Shown piece by piece: positions 45,743 to 55,123 of a stretch of DNA of 64,000 nucleotides (positions are counted from its first letter, which is position 1; each line of letters begins with the position of its first letter). The translations under genes were made by a program, and so were the position numbers. Location of the stretch: positions 124,001 through 188,000 of the forward strand of contig NZ_CAAHFN010000087.1 of the NCBI RefSeq assembly GCF_900961225.1, in the 5' to 3' direction. Origin of the DNA: Modicisalibacter radicis (GTDB lineage Bacteria > Pseudomonadota > Gammaproteobacteria > Pseudomonadales > Halomonadaceae). Below the pieces are notes generated by a model. That model was not told the origin of the DNA and searched no databases. It was given only the letters and a program-made list of their open reading frames with translations.

Positions 45743-45857
45743 GGTGCCTCGGATGCTCAGGAATACGGTGCGTTGCGCCCAGGTCGGCGGCGGCGGCAAG
45801 GCGCCCGGCCGGCGACGGGCGCGTATGGTACAGCAATCGCCGGCAGCAATTAAGCGC

Positions 45858-46655
45858 TCAACGGTCGAGCCAGGTCTCGAGCCGGGCGCGGCCGACTGCG
45901 CCGACATGGCGGGTCAGCAGCGTGCCGTCGGCATCGAAATACAGCGTCGTCGGCAGTCCGGGCGCGTGGCTCAGCGCCATCAGACTCTGGTGCGGATCGA
46001 GCAGCGTCAATGGCCGATCCAGGCCCCGCCGGTCCAGGAAGCGAGCGACCTCGAGCAGGCTCTCGCCCTGGTTGACCGCCACCACCCGCACGTCGTCGCG
46101 CCGCGCCGCCTCGGCGAGCAGTGGCAGCTCGCGCCGGCACGCCGGGCACCCACTGGCCCAGAGGTTGATCAGCAGCGGCTTGCCATCGAGCGCGGCCAGC
46201 GTCACCGGGTTGCCGTCCAGGTCGTCGAGGGTGATGGCGGGCAGGCGTTGCGGGGCGGCTTCATGGCCGAGCGGTTGCCAGGCCATCAACCCCAGCCACA
46301 ACCCGGCGGCGGCGATCAGCAGGCCCTGGGCGACGAATGCCTGGCGGGGCTGCCGGCGCAGCGACCACAGCGTCCAGGCCGCGCCGGCCAACAAGCCGGC
46401 GAGCGGCAGGTAGCCGGGCTGCCACAGCCTGAGCGCATCGAGCGGCGCGGCGCGATAGCTGTCGGCGTGAAGCAGCACGTAGCCCAGGCGCGCGCCCAGC
46501 AGGGATGCGACCAACAGGCCGTTGAACCAGCGGCTATGTTGCGTGGCGGTCAGGCGCAGCAGCAGCGCGCCGGCGACAAGGAGCGCCAGGGCGGTGACGA
46601 AGACATAGAGGTGCGGCAGGGCGATGAGCAGCGGGCCGAGGGCGATGGCATCCAT
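45858..46655 (-). CDS. Lgt-like membrane domain fused to TlpA-type thioredoxin
   Basis: A 265-residue protein. Residues 1-125 hold several helices resembling part of prolipoprotein diacylglyceryl transferase (LLGARLGYVLLHADSY); residues 135-265 form a TlpA/ResA thioredoxin domain with C170-P-A-C173 in LWASGCPACRRELP. This arrangement puts the redox domain in the periplasm, tethered by the membrane part. It may reduce cytochrome c or other thiols. Start at 46655 (MDAIALGPLL). The gene is divergent from the small 76-residue membrane protein. Confidence 0.8.
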   Translation of the reverse strand: MDAIALGPLLIALPHLYVFVTALALLVAGALLLRLTATQHSRWFNGLLVASLLGARLGYVLLHADSYRAAPLDALRLWQPGYLPLAGLLAGAAWTLWSLRRQPRQAFVAQGLLIAAAGLWLGLMAWQPLGHEAAPQRLPAITLDDLDGNPVTLAALDGKPLLINLWASGCPACRRELPLLAEAARRDDVRVVAVNQGESLLEVARFLDRRGLDRPLTLLDPHQSLMALSHAPGLPTTLYFDADGTLLTRHVGAVGRARLETWLDR

Positions 46656-46802
46656 GAGCGGCGGGCGTTCCGTAGGGTGGCGCGGTGCGTCGTCAGCGCG
46701 GCGCTGGCAGGCTACAATGGCCAGCCTACGGGGCCGCGGTCCCGCTGTCATCCGTCCTGTACCACCATCGAGCCGACGCGTCGCGTCGCCGGAGCCGCCG
46801 CC

Positions 46803-47033
46803 ATGGCCAAGCGCTACGATGCCCTGCGCGCACTGGCGATCGCCAGTCAGGCGCTGGGCTTCATCCTGATCATTACCCTGGAAACCGTGCTCGGCGACGC
46901 CGCCAGGCCCTGGCAGGGCGCGACGCTGGCGGCGATGCTATTCGCCGCACTGAGCATCGCCCTGGTGCGTCAGTATCGCTACAACCGCGCGCGCAAGGCG
47001 AGGGCCGAACGCGAGCGCGAGTCGGCGGACTGA
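46803..47033 (+). CDS. Small membrane protein, 76 residues
   Basis: A 76-residue protein with two hydrophobic segments (ALAIASQALGFILIITLETVL and ATLAAMLFAALSIALV) and a strongly basic C-terminal tail (RQYRYNRARKARAERERE). Start ATG at 46803 with CCGCCGCC upstream (no strong ribosome site). Function unknown. Convergent with the PQQ-type dehydrogenase at 47053. Confidence 0.6.
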   Translation: MAKRYDALRALAIASQALGFILIITLETVLGDAARPWQGATLAAMLFAALSIALVRQYRYNRARKARAERERESAD

Positions 47034-47052
47034 GCGCCCACCCAGCCGACGA

Positions 47053-48186
47053 TCAATCCGCGGGCTGCAGGCGCCATACGCCGCCATCCTGGTGGTCGGT
47101 CAGCACGTAAACGCGACCCTGCGGACCCTGCTCGATGTCGCGGATCCGCGCGCCCAAGTCGATGCGTTCTTCATCGGTCACCGTCTGCCCATCGAGTTCC
47201 AGGCGTACCAGGCCTTCGCTGGTCAGCCCGCCGATCAGCAGGCTGCCCTGCCATTGGGGAAACGCCTCGCCGGTGTAGAAGGCCATGCCCGACGGCGAGA
47301 TCACCGGCGTCCAGTGCCTGATCGATCGGGCGAACTCCGGGTGGCTCGGCGGGTCGGGGATGTCGCTGCCGTCGTAGTGTTCGCCCCAGCTCACCACCGG
47401 CCAGCCGTAATTGCCGCCCGGCTCGGGCAGGTTGAGTTCGTCGCCGCCGCGCGGGCCCATCTCGGCGACCCACAGCTGGCCCGTGTCGGGGTGCAGCGCC
47501 GCGCTTTCGATATTGCGATGGCCGTAGGACCAGATTTCGTCGCGGGCCTGGTCGTCGCCGACGAAGGGGTTGTCCGCTGCCGCGCTGCCGTCATGCTTGA
47601 GGCGCACGACGGTGCCCAGATGGTTACCGGTGTCCTGGGCCGGTTCGAACTTGAAGCGTTCGGCCAGGGTCAGAAACAGCGTGCCCTGGTCGGTGAACAC
47701 GATCCGCCCGCCGAAATGGTTGCCGCCGCCGACCTTGGGCTGCTGGCGGAAGATCACCCGGAAATCCTCGATCCGGCCGTCGTCCAGCCGGCCGCGACCG
47801 AGCGCGGTGGAAGCCCCGCCGTCGCCGGGTTCGGCGAACGACAGGTAGACCTGGCGATTGTTCGCGAAATCGGGATCGAGGGCGACGTCCAGCAGGCCGC
47901 CCTGGCGCTGGGCAAAGACCTCGGGAACGCCGGCCAGCGGCTCGGACAGGGTATTGTCGGTGGCGAGGATCCGCAGCCGCCCGGGGCGTTCGGTGATCAG
48001 CGCCCGACCATCGGGCAGGAAGGCCATCCCCCAGGGGTGGACGAGGCCCCGGGCCAGCGCTTCGACCCGAATGCTGCCGGCCTGCGTCTCGACGCTGGCC
48101 GGAGGTTGCTGTGCCGGGCTCGCCGAGGCATGTGTCATCAGCGCGGCGGCGAGCATGCCGGCCGGCAATGGGACGGTGCGCGACAT
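47053..48186 (-). CDS. PQQ-dependent sugar dehydrogenase-like protein (Asd/YliI)
   Basis: A 377-residue periplasmic six-bladed propeller of the soluble aldose sugar dehydrogenase type. N-terminal signal peptide (PLPAGMLAAALMTHASASPA). Conserved: LVHPWGMAFLPDGRALITERPGRLR, GNHFGGRIVFT, YGHRNIESAALHPDTGQLWVAEMGPRGGDELN and GGNYGWPVVSWGEHYDG. Start ATG at 48186 with GGAGG. Uses PQQ and Ca2+; PQQ synthesis genes are not in the window. Confidence 0.92.
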   Translation of the reverse strand: MSRTVPLPAGMLAAALMTHASASPAQQPPASVETQAGSIRVEALARGLVHPWGMAFLPDGRALITERPGRLRILATDNTLSEPLAGVPEVFAQRQGGLLDVALDPDFANNRQVYLSFAEPGDGGASTALGRGRLDDGRIEDFRVIFRQQPKVGGGNHFGGRIVFTDQGTLFLTLAERFKFEPAQDTGNHLGTVVRLKHDGSAAADNPFVGDDQARDEIWSYGHRNIESAALHPDTGQLWVAEMGPRGGDELNLPEPGGNYGWPVVSWGEHYDGSDIPDPPSHPEFARSIRHWTPVISPSGMAFYTGEAFPQWQGSLLIGGLTSEGLVRLELDGQTVTDEERIDLGARIRDIEQGPQGRVYVLTDHQDGGVWRLQPAD

Positions 48187-48279
48187 CTCCGATCCTCCTC
48201 TCAGGCTGTCATTGCTTTCCTGCAAGGTAATCGGCATTCGGCAATTGGCAAGCGACGGCGCGAAGCGCGGTGCTTGGGT

Positions 48280-48702
48280 TCAAGGGTTGGCCGCCGCCGA
48301 AGGGAACGCCGAGGCCGGTGCGCAGCGCCCGGGATCGATGCTCACCACCTGCAGGCGATGGCCCTCCGGTGCCTGGCAGGCGAGGATGCGCCAGGCGCAG
48401 CCCGGCGCGCTGCTGTTGTCGCTTTCGAACAGCGCCGCGCCCTGCGCGCGGAGATGCTCGCAGGTGGCGGGGAACTGGTCGTCGCTGACCTCGAGCGTCA
48501 GGTGCTGGGGTGCATCGGCGCCATCGCCGCTGATCAGCATCAGCACCTGGGTATGGCCGCGGATGTCGGTGCCCAGTTCGAAGACCGCCGTGGTCGTCGA
48601 CTGCAGCAGCATCGGCAGGCGCAGCACGTGGGTGAAGAATTCCCGCATGGCGGCAAGGTCCTTGACGCGCAGGACCGACTTGCCCAGTGACAGGCGTTGC
48701 AT
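48280..48702 (-). CDS. VOC (glyoxalase/bleomycin-resistance fold) protein
   Basis: A 140-residue vicinal-oxygen-chelate-fold protein: LGKSVLRVKDLAAMREFFTHVLRLPMLLQS at the N-terminus, with VFELGTDIRGHTQVLMLISGDG, HLTLEVSDDQFPATCEHLRAQG and the C-terminal APEGHRLQVVSIDPG. Metal ligands cannot be placed with certainty. GAGGAG upstream of ATG. Function unknown, free-standing. Confidence 0.85.
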   Translation of the reverse strand: MQRLSLGKSVLRVKDLAAMREFFTHVLRLPMLLQSTTTAVFELGTDIRGHTQVLMLISGDGADAPQHLTLEVSDDQFPATCEHLRAQGAALFESDNSSAPGCAWRILACQAPEGHRLQVVSIDPGRCAPASAFPSAAANP

Positions 48703-48796
48703 GACGCACTCCTCGAGTCTTGTTATGTCCCTTCAGTCTGGTTTAAACCCCTCGTGGATGCCGTTTGAATCGTTGCAAGCCGTCGATCGGTTTTGG

Positions 48797-49663
48797 CTAT
48801 CGGCTTGTTGCGTCGCCACATGAGCGCCGGTCGTAGCGGGCGAATAGCTGCCCGGCCCCCCCGTCGACGGCCTCCTGGTAGTAGAGGCTGGCCAGCGAGA
48901 AGCCGACGGGGGAGGCGAGCGAAGGGCCTTCGAGCAGGCCCTGATAGCGCTCGCCGCCGATCAGCGACAGGCGCTGGGTTACGAACAGGGTGTCCACCAC
49001 GCCATGGCGCAGCAGCGAGTGCAGCGAGTAGGGGCCGGCGACCGAATAGATCCGCCGATAGCCGCGCTCGCCGAGCCGCCGCACGACCTGGCGCACGTCG
49101 AGTTCGTGGGTGACGCTGGCGGCGTCCGGCTCGCTATCCAGGCCGATCACCTCGGCCCCCTGGGCGACCAGGCGGTCACGGCGCTCGGCGGTGATCAACG
49201 AGCGGGCGACGAAGATCAGCACCCGCCGGCCCTGCTCGATCAGCGACCCGGGCAGCGGAAAGTCGAGCGTGTTGCTGAGCACCACCACGTCGGGTTGGGG
49301 CCTCGAGCCCCGGTCGCGGCGCCACTCCAGCAGGTCGCCGAAGGCGGGCTCGTCGGCCACCGGCAGTGCGGCCTGGGCGTGCCCTTTCGCCAGCTGACGG
49401 AAGTAGCGTCCGCCGATCAGCAGGGCGTCGGCGCGTGCCGCGAGTTCCTGGTAAAGCCGCCAGTCGTGGCGATTGGCCACGCTCGCGGGTACCTCGTCGT
49501 GGCCCTCGTGGTTCTCGACGGCGACCCGGCCGTCGAGGCTGGTGACGAAATTGCTGTAGACGACGGGGGCGTCGGGCGTGGCATGGGCGAGCGGCGTGTC
49601 GAGATAGAGTCCTTCCAGCGAACACGCCTGTGCCGGTGGGGGGTAGAGCCTGAGTAGTGTCAT
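48797..49663 (-). CDS. RibD C-terminal domain / dihydrofolate reductase-like protein
   Basis: A 288-residue protein with the DHFR-like fold of RibD's reductase domain: PVVYSNFVTSLDGRVAVE, DWRLYQELAARADALLIGGRYF, VVVLSNTLDFPL and LGERGYRRIYSVAGPYSLHSLLRHGVVDTLFVTQRLSLIGG. It likely reduces a pyrimidine or pteridine with NADPH. It has no RibD deaminase domain. Start at 49663 (MTLLRLYPP). Divergent from the ATP-grasp gene. Confidence 0.85.
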   Translation of the reverse strand: MTLLRLYPPPAQACSLEGLYLDTPLAHATPDAPVVYSNFVTSLDGRVAVENHEGHDEVPASVANRHDWRLYQELAARADALLIGGRYFRQLAKGHAQAALPVADEPAFGDLLEWRRDRGSRPQPDVVVLSNTLDFPLPGSLIEQGRRVLIFVARSLITAERRDRLVAQGAEVIGLDSEPDAASVTHELDVRQVVRRLGERGYRRIYSVAGPYSLHSLLRHGVVDTLFVTQRLSLIGGERYQGLLEGPSLASPVGFSLASLYYQEAVDGGAGQLFARYDRRSCGDATSR

Positions 49664-49940
49664 GGCCTGCTTTCCAGATCGGTTCATGCGATGACGGCAC
49701 GATAGCACGCGCATCGTCGCCGCACTTGCCCGCCGGGAGCATGACGATTTTCATGCTTTTGCCTCGCTGCCAGCGGCTATCTTGAGCATAACGCTGCTGG
49801 TACGGATGTCGCAGGCGACGGGCCGGCGAAGGGAGGAGCGGCCGCTTGGCGAGCGTGGCCGCGAGGCGGTGTTCCGTTCTCGCACGAGATCATTCAGGCA
49901 CCACTACAGGCGACCCGTTCGGGATGCCGAGGAGGCAGCG

Positions 49941-51242
49941 ATGGATCCGCGCAACGTCTTCGTCGTCGGGCTCAATGCGTTCAATCGCGAGCGTCTCGAG
50001 CATCTTCGCGGCGCCAGCGAATATCGTTTTCACGGCGTGATCGAACCGGAAGCGGTCTACGACACCGAGATATTTCCCATCGAGGAGATGCTGAACCAGG
50101 CCGCGGCGCAACTGGATGCCTTCGATGGCCGCGTCGATGCCATCGTCGGCTACATGGACTTTCCCGTCTCGACCATGCTGCCGCTGCTCTGCGAGCGCTA
50201 TGGCACCCGCACCACCAGCCTGGAGAGCCTGCTCAAGTGCGAGCACAAGTACTGGAGCCGACTGAGCCAGCGCGAGGTGATCGGCAACTACATCCCTCGC
50301 TTCACCGCCTTCGACCCGTTCGACGACGGCGCCCTGTCGCGTATCGGCGAGGCGGCGCTGTACTTCCCGTTCTTCGTCAAGCCGATCAAGTCGTCGGGCT
50401 CGCGGCTGGGTTTTCGCATCGACAGCCCCGAAGACTTCAGTGCCGCGATCGCCCGGCTGCGCGAGGATATCGGGCTGATTTCCGAGCCGTTCAACTTCAT
50501 TCTCGAACAGGCCAACCTGCCCGACGCGGTGCGCGCGGTGGACGGCGGCTTCTGCATGGCCGAGGAGATCATCGGCGGCTGGCAGTGCACGGTCGAAGGC
50601 TACGTCTTCCAGGGCGAGGTGGTGTCCTACGGCATCGTCGACTCGATTCGCTACCCGCAGGTGCTGAGCTTCTTCTACTACCGCTACCCCTCGCACCTGC
50701 CGGCTCATATCCAGGCCAAGATGCGCGAGTTGACCACCACCATCATGACCCATATCGGCTACGACAACGCCGCGTTCAACGTCGAGTTCTACTGGGACGA
50801 AGTGCAGAACCGCATCTGGCTGCTCGAGATCAACACGCGCATTTCCCAGTCGCACTGCGACCTGTTCGAGAAGGTCGACGGGGTCAGCCATCAGCAGGTC
50901 AGCGTCGACCTGGCGCTGGGCCAGCGTCCCGACATGCCCTCGGCGCAGGGCGCTTACAGGGTGGCGGGAAAATTCTTCTACCGGGTGTTCTTCGTCGATG
51001 CCATGGTTACCCGGGTACCCGGCATGGAGGAACTCGAGGCGTTGCGGCAGCGCTTTCCGGATTGCGTGATCGCCCTGCAGGTCGCCCCTGGCACCCGGCT
51101 TTCCACGCTGCCCGAGCAGGACAGCTACAGCTTCGCGCTGGCGCACATCTGGATGGGCGCCGACAGCGACGAGGCGCTGCTCGCCGACTACACCGCGCTT
51201 GCCGAATCACTGACGTTCGAATTCGAGGAGATCATCGGCTGA
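49941..51242 (+). CDS. ATP-grasp domain protein
   Basis: A 433-residue ligase of the ATP-grasp superfamily (carbamoyl-phosphate synthase/biotin carboxylase/D-Ala ligase type). N-terminal Rossmann-like domain (NVFVVGLNAFNRERLEHLR), ATP-binding lysine in FPFFVKPIKSSGSRLGF, and the Mg-binding LLEINTRISQSHCDLFE. A GAGGAGG ribosome site sets the ATG at 49941. The substrate is an acid-amine pair, unknown. Next gene: a CocE/NonD hydrolase, 57 bases downstream; likely one operon. Confidence 0.88.
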   Translation: MDPRNVFVVGLNAFNRERLEHLRGASEYRFHGVIEPEAVYDTEIFPIEEMLNQAAAQLDAFDGRVDAIVGYMDFPVSTMLPLLCERYGTRTTSLESLLKCEHKYWSRLSQREVIGNYIPRFTAFDPFDDGALSRIGEAALYFPFFVKPIKSSGSRLGFRIDSPEDFSAAIARLREDIGLISEPFNFILEQANLPDAVRAVDGGFCMAEEIIGGWQCTVEGYVFQGEVVSYGIVDSIRYPQVLSFFYYRYPSHLPAHIQAKMRELTTTIMTHIGYDNAAFNVEFYWDEVQNRIWLLEINTRISQSHCDLFEKVDGVSHQQVSVDLALGQRPDMPSAQGAYRVAGKFFYRVFFVDAMVTRVPGMEELEALRQRFPDCVIALQVAPGTRLSTLPEQDSYSFALAHIWMGADSDEALLADYTALAESLTFEFEEIIG

Positions 51243-51299
51243 ACGCCGCGCGGCTCTTCGCCTACCCTGAAAGAACAACGACACGATTAAGGGGCCGCC

Positions 51300-53339
51300 A
51301 TGCGCATCGTCAGCGACTTTCCACGCCGGGTTCACGAAGAGGAGACCTGGATCACGCTCGCCGACGGTTGTCGGCTGGCGGTACGCATCTGGCGGCCGGT
51401 GGATGCCGAGCGGGACCCGGTGCCGGCGATCCTCGAATACCTGCCCTACCGCAAGCGTGACCTGACCGCGCTGCGCGACGCCCAGACCCACCCCTACTGG
51501 GCGGGTCATGGCTATGCCGGGGTGCGGGTCGACATTCGCGGCAGTGGCGAATCGGACGGCGTGCTGACCGACGAATACCTGCAGCAGGAACTCGACGACG
51601 GCGTCGCGATTCTCGACTGGCTGGAGCGCCAGCCCTGGTGCGACGGCAATGTGGGGATGATCGGCATCTCCTGGGGCGGCTTCAACGGCCTGCAGATCGC
51701 CGCCCTCCAGCCGCCCCAGCTCAAGGCGGTGATCACGTTGTGCTCCACCGACGACCGCTACGCCGACGATGTCCACCACATGGGCGGCTGCCTGCTCGGC
51801 GATAACCTGTCGTGGGCCTCGACGATGTTCGATGCCAACGCCAGCCCGCCCGACCCGGCGCTGGTCGGCGAGCGCTGGCGCGAGATGTGGCAGCAGCGCC
51901 TGGAGGGCAGCGGCCTGTGGCTGGCGACCTGGCTGGAACATCAGCGCCGCGACGCCTACTGGAAGCACGGCTCGGTGGGCGAGGACTTCACGCGGATCCG
52001 CTGCCCGGTCTACGCCGTCAGCGGCTGGGCCGACGGCTACTGCAACGCCGTGTTCCGCCTGCTGGAGGGGCTCAGCGTGCCACGCAAGGGGCTTGTCGGG
52101 CCCTGGGCGCACAAGTATCCGCACCTCGGCGTGCCGGGCCCGGCGATCGGCTTTCTGCAGGAAACGCTGCGCTGGTGGGATCATTGGCTCAAGGGCCGGG
52201 AAACCGGGATCATGGACGAGCCGATGCTGCGGGTCTGGATGCAGGATTCCGTGCCGCCCTCGGCGCGCTACGAGGTACGTCCCGGGCGCTGGGTCAGCGA
52301 GCCGAGCTGGCCGTCGCCGACGATCGAGCCGCGACCCTTTCGCCTGACCAGCGGCCACGACCTGGTCCCGGAGGTCGCCCGGGTCGCTGCCGTGCCGGGC
52401 GCCGCCGTGCTGCTGACGATCCGTTCGCCGCTGTTCGTCGGCCTCTACGCCGGCAAGTGGTGTTCCTACAATGCGCCCCCCGACCTGCCCCACGACCAGC
52501 GCGACGAGGATGGCGGCGCGCTGATCTTCCAGACCCAGCCGCTCGGCGAGACGCTCGAGATCTGCGGCCAGCCGGTGGCCGAACTCGAGCTCGAGGCCGA
52601 CCAGCCGGTGGCGATGATCGCCCTGCGGCTGAACGACATCGCCGTCGACGACAAGGCCACCCGGGTCTCCTATGGCCTGCTCAACCTCACCCATCGCGAC
52701 AGCGACGAGCACCCCGAGCCGCTCGAGCCGGGCAAGCGCTACCGGGTGCGCATCCCGCTCAAGCATATCGCCCAGCAGTTTCCGGTGGGGCATGCCCTGC
52801 GGCTGTCGCTGTCGACCAGCTACTGGCCGCTGGCCTGGCCCTCGCCGAGGCCGGTACGGCTGACCCTGCATCCGGCTTCCAGCCGGCTGATCCTGCCGTG
52901 CCGCACGCCGGATCCGAGCGAGGAGGCGGCGTTGCCGCCATTCGGCATGCCGGAAGGCGCGCCGCCGCTGGCGCGTACGCTGATCCAGCCGAGCCAGGAG
53001 GCCTGGTGCGTGATCCGCGACCTGGCCAACGATCGCACGACCCTCGAAGTGGTCAACGACGAGGGCGTCTATCGCCTCGACGACATCGATCTCGAACTCG
53101 CCGTGCGCGTCACCGAGCGTTACAGCTATGCCTACGGCAACTACGACAGCCTCAGTGGCTGGACCGAGTGGGAGCGCCATTTCCGGCGCGGCGACTGGCA
53201 GGTGCGCACCGTGACTCGTACGCTGATGACCTCGGACGCCGACAACTTCCGGCTGCGTGCCACGCTCGATGCCTACGAGGGCGACAGCCGGGTGTTCGCC
53301 AAGAGCTGGGACGAGGAAATACCCCGCGATCTGGTGTAG
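51300..53339 (+). CDS. CocE/NonD family hydrolase
   Basis: A 679-residue serine hydrolase related to X-Pro dipeptidyl peptidases and cocaine esterase. Alpha/beta-hydrolase nucleophile Ser124 in GISWGGFNGL, with GVRVDIRGSGESDG (oxyanion) upstream, a catalytic Asp/His in the region ISGWADGYCN and GPWAHKYPH, and a C-terminal jelly-roll domain. No signal peptide, so cytoplasmic. Start ATG at 51300 with AGGGG. Follows the ATP-grasp gene. Confidence 0.9.
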   Translation: MRIVSDFPRRVHEEETWITLADGCRLAVRIWRPVDAERDPVPAILEYLPYRKRDLTALRDAQTHPYWAGHGYAGVRVDIRGSGESDGVLTDEYLQQELDDGVAILDWLERQPWCDGNVGMIGISWGGFNGLQIAALQPPQLKAVITLCSTDDRYADDVHHMGGCLLGDNLSWASTMFDANASPPDPALVGERWREMWQQRLEGSGLWLATWLEHQRRDAYWKHGSVGEDFTRIRCPVYAVSGWADGYCNAVFRLLEGLSVPRKGLVGPWAHKYPHLGVPGPAIGFLQETLRWWDHWLKGRETGIMDEPMLRVWMQDSVPPSARYEVRPGRWVSEPSWPSPTIEPRPFRLTSGHDLVPEVARVAAVPGAAVLLTIRSPLFVGLYAGKWCSYNAPPDLPHDQRDEDGGALIFQTQPLGETLEICGQPVAELELEADQPVAMIALRLNDIAVDDKATRVSYGLLNLTHRDSDEHPEPLEPGKRYRVRIPLKHIAQQFPVGHALRLSLSTSYWPLAWPSPRPVRLTLHPASSRLILPCRTPDPSEEAALPPFGMPEGAPPLARTLIQPSQEAWCVIRDLANDRTTLEVVNDEGVYRLDDIDLELAVRVTERYSYAYGNYDSLSGWTEWERHFRRGDWQVRTVTRTLMTSDADNFRLRATLDAYEGDSRVFAKSWDEEIPRDLV

Positions 53340-53384
53340 TCGCGCCTCATCGGGCCGCGGGGCATGCCTATCGCGCCGGACCGG

Positions 53385-53564
53385 CTAGTGCAGCAGGCGT
53401 TCGACTTCCCGGTTGGCCTGGACCGCCTCGGGGTAGGTCGGGTAGCGATCGACCTCCCTGACCTTGCCGCCGGTGGTTTCCAGCAGCAGCCAGTAGTCCG
53501 GCTGCTGCAGGCGACCGCGGGGGCCGAGCGTGGCGGGAGTGATCTTGAAGCTTCGCTTGGCCAT
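53385..53564 (-). CDS. Small hypothetical protein, 59 residues
   Basis: A 59-residue basic protein starting AKRSFKITPATLGPRGRLQ. GGAGG lies 6 bases before the ATG. A compact domain (YWLLLETTGGKVREVDRYPTYPEAVQANREVERLL) looks like two strands and a helix. Function unknown. Confidence 0.65.
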   Translation of the reverse strand: MAKRSFKITPATLGPRGRLQQPDYWLLLETTGGKVREVDRYPTYPEAVQANREVERLLH

Positions 53565-53869
53565 GACAGCCTCCATCTCGATTACATAAGTACACAATCA
53601 GAATGGAAGAGTTACGTTTCTTGGGAAACATGGTTTTTACCCTGAAAAATAGGGGGCTGCCGATCAGGAGAATGGGCCGCAAAGCATCGGTTTTCTGATC
53701 CTGCACGACATCTGCAAGCGGGCGATCGTCGGCGCCGGTCGGGCGTGGAGCCGGACGTTTTCCTGCAGCCGCCCGCTGGCGGTGCACCAGGGGGCCAGGC
53801 CATGGCCGCGCAGAGATTGTCGGGTGCGCCAGGAAGGCGTGCACGAGCCCTGTCATTCGAAGGACACGC
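53565..53869. other. 305-base AT-richer intergenic region
   Basis: Divergent promoter zone between the 59-residue gene and the antiporter. It holds a small palindrome GTTTC-TTGG-GAAAC (53615-53628) and an imperfect GATCAG/CTGATC pair near 53663-53700. No gene is seen. Confidence 0.4.
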
Positions 53870-55123
53870 ATGGACGCACAGATCCTCATCATGGGAAGTT
53901 TCGGGCTGCTGATTCTGCTGGTGGCGTGGTTCCCGATCTTCATATCGCGCTTGCCGCTGACCCTGCCGATGCTTTGCGTGGCGATCGGCTTCGGCGGATT
54001 CATGTTACTGGGCGAGGACGGGCTGAGCCCGCGCGAGTACCCGGCCACGCTGTCGGTGCTGACCGAGCTGACCATCATCGTCTCGCTGGCCGGGGCGGGG
54101 CTGAGTATCGACAAGTCCTGGGCCTGGCGGCGATGGACGAATACCTGGCGTTTGCTGGGCATCGCCATGCCGCTGACCATTGCCGCTTGCGCCATGCTGG
54201 CGGCGGTCTATCTCGGTCTGCCCTGGGCGACAGCCGTGCTGATCGGGGCCGTCATCGCGCCCACCGACCCGGTGCTGGCCGCCGACGTGCGCGTGGGGCC
54301 ACCCCGCGAGGCTACCGAAGACGAGGTGCGTTTCAGCCTGACCTCCGAAGCCGGCCTCAACGATGGCTTGGGATTCCCGTTCACCATGCTGGCGCTCGGT
54401 CTCGCCGCGCACGGCGCGCTGGGCGACTGGACCTGGCATTGGCTGGCCGTCGACGGACTGTGGCGCTGCGGTGCGGGCCTGGCGGCCGGTTGGCTGATGG
54501 GGCGCCTGCTGGGGGCGGTGGTGTTCCGTATCGGCAAGCGCACGATCGCGCGGACCGGGCAGGGCTTCGCTTCGCTGGGGATTATCTTCGTGGTCTACGC
54601 CGTGGCGGAACTCATCCATGGCTACGGGTTCATCGCTGTCTTCGTGGCGGCGATGGTGTTGCGCCGCCACGACGACCGGCATGGCTACCACTTGCGGCTA
54701 CACGGCTTTATCGAACAGGCCGAGCACTTGCTGATGATGACACTGCTGGTGTTGTTCGGCGGCAGTCTCGCCGGACCGCTGCTCGAGGAGTTGACCTGGC
54801 CGATGGTCATCGCGACGCTCGTCGTGCTGTTCATCATTCGCCCCTTGGCCGGCCTGCTCAGCCTGCTCGGTACCCGCCTGCGCAGCTGCGAACGGATCAT
54901 CGTCAGCCTGTTCGGTATCCGCGGGGTCGGTTCGTTCTTCTATCTCGCCTACGCGACCAATGCCGGCAACTTCGCCCAGATCGATACGGCCTGGGCCCTG
55001 GTCAGTTTTATCGTCCTGATGTCGGTCTTTTCCTACGGGATACTGTCGGCGGCGCTGATGAACTGGCTGGATCGCCGGCAGGCGGCGCTGGCCGAAGCCG
55101 AGGAGAACAAGCCAGGGCGGTGA
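53870..55123 (+). CDS. Sodium:proton antiporter (CPA1/NhaP-like)
   Basis: A 417-residue polytopic membrane protein with about twelve helices. The ion-binding Asp pair lies in APTDPVLAADV, and the NDGLGFP motif (residues about 162-168) is that of CPA1 antiporters. It exchanges Na+ (or K+) for H+, in keeping with a halophile. AAGGACACGC precedes the ATG. Its 3' 116 bases overlap the convergent phosphatase gene. Confidence 0.93.
   Translation: MDAQILIMGSFGLLILLVAWFPIFISRLPLTLPMLCVAIGFGGFMLLGEDGLSPREYPATLSVLTELTIIVSLAGAGLSIDKSWAWRRWTNTWRLLGIAMPLTIAACAMLAAVYLGLPWATAVLIGAVIAPTDPVLAADVRVGPPREATEDEVRFSLTSEAGLNDGLGFPFTMLALGLAAHGALGDWTWHWLAVDGLWRCGAGLAAGWLMGRLLGAVVFRIGKRTIARTGQGFASLGIIFVVYAVAELIHGYGFIAVFVAAMVLRRHDDRHGYHLRLHGFIEQAEHLLMMTLLVLFGGSLAGPLLEELTWPMVIATLVVLFIIRPLAGLLSLLGTRLRSCERIIVSLFGIRGVGSFFYLAYATNAGNFAQIDTAWALVSFIVLMSVFSYGILSAALMNWLDRRQAALAEAEENKPGR

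Noticed and set aside
43001..45853. 950-codon plus-strand frame opposite rapA
   Set aside because: Antisense to a fully conserved RapA; a product of GC-rich codon bias.
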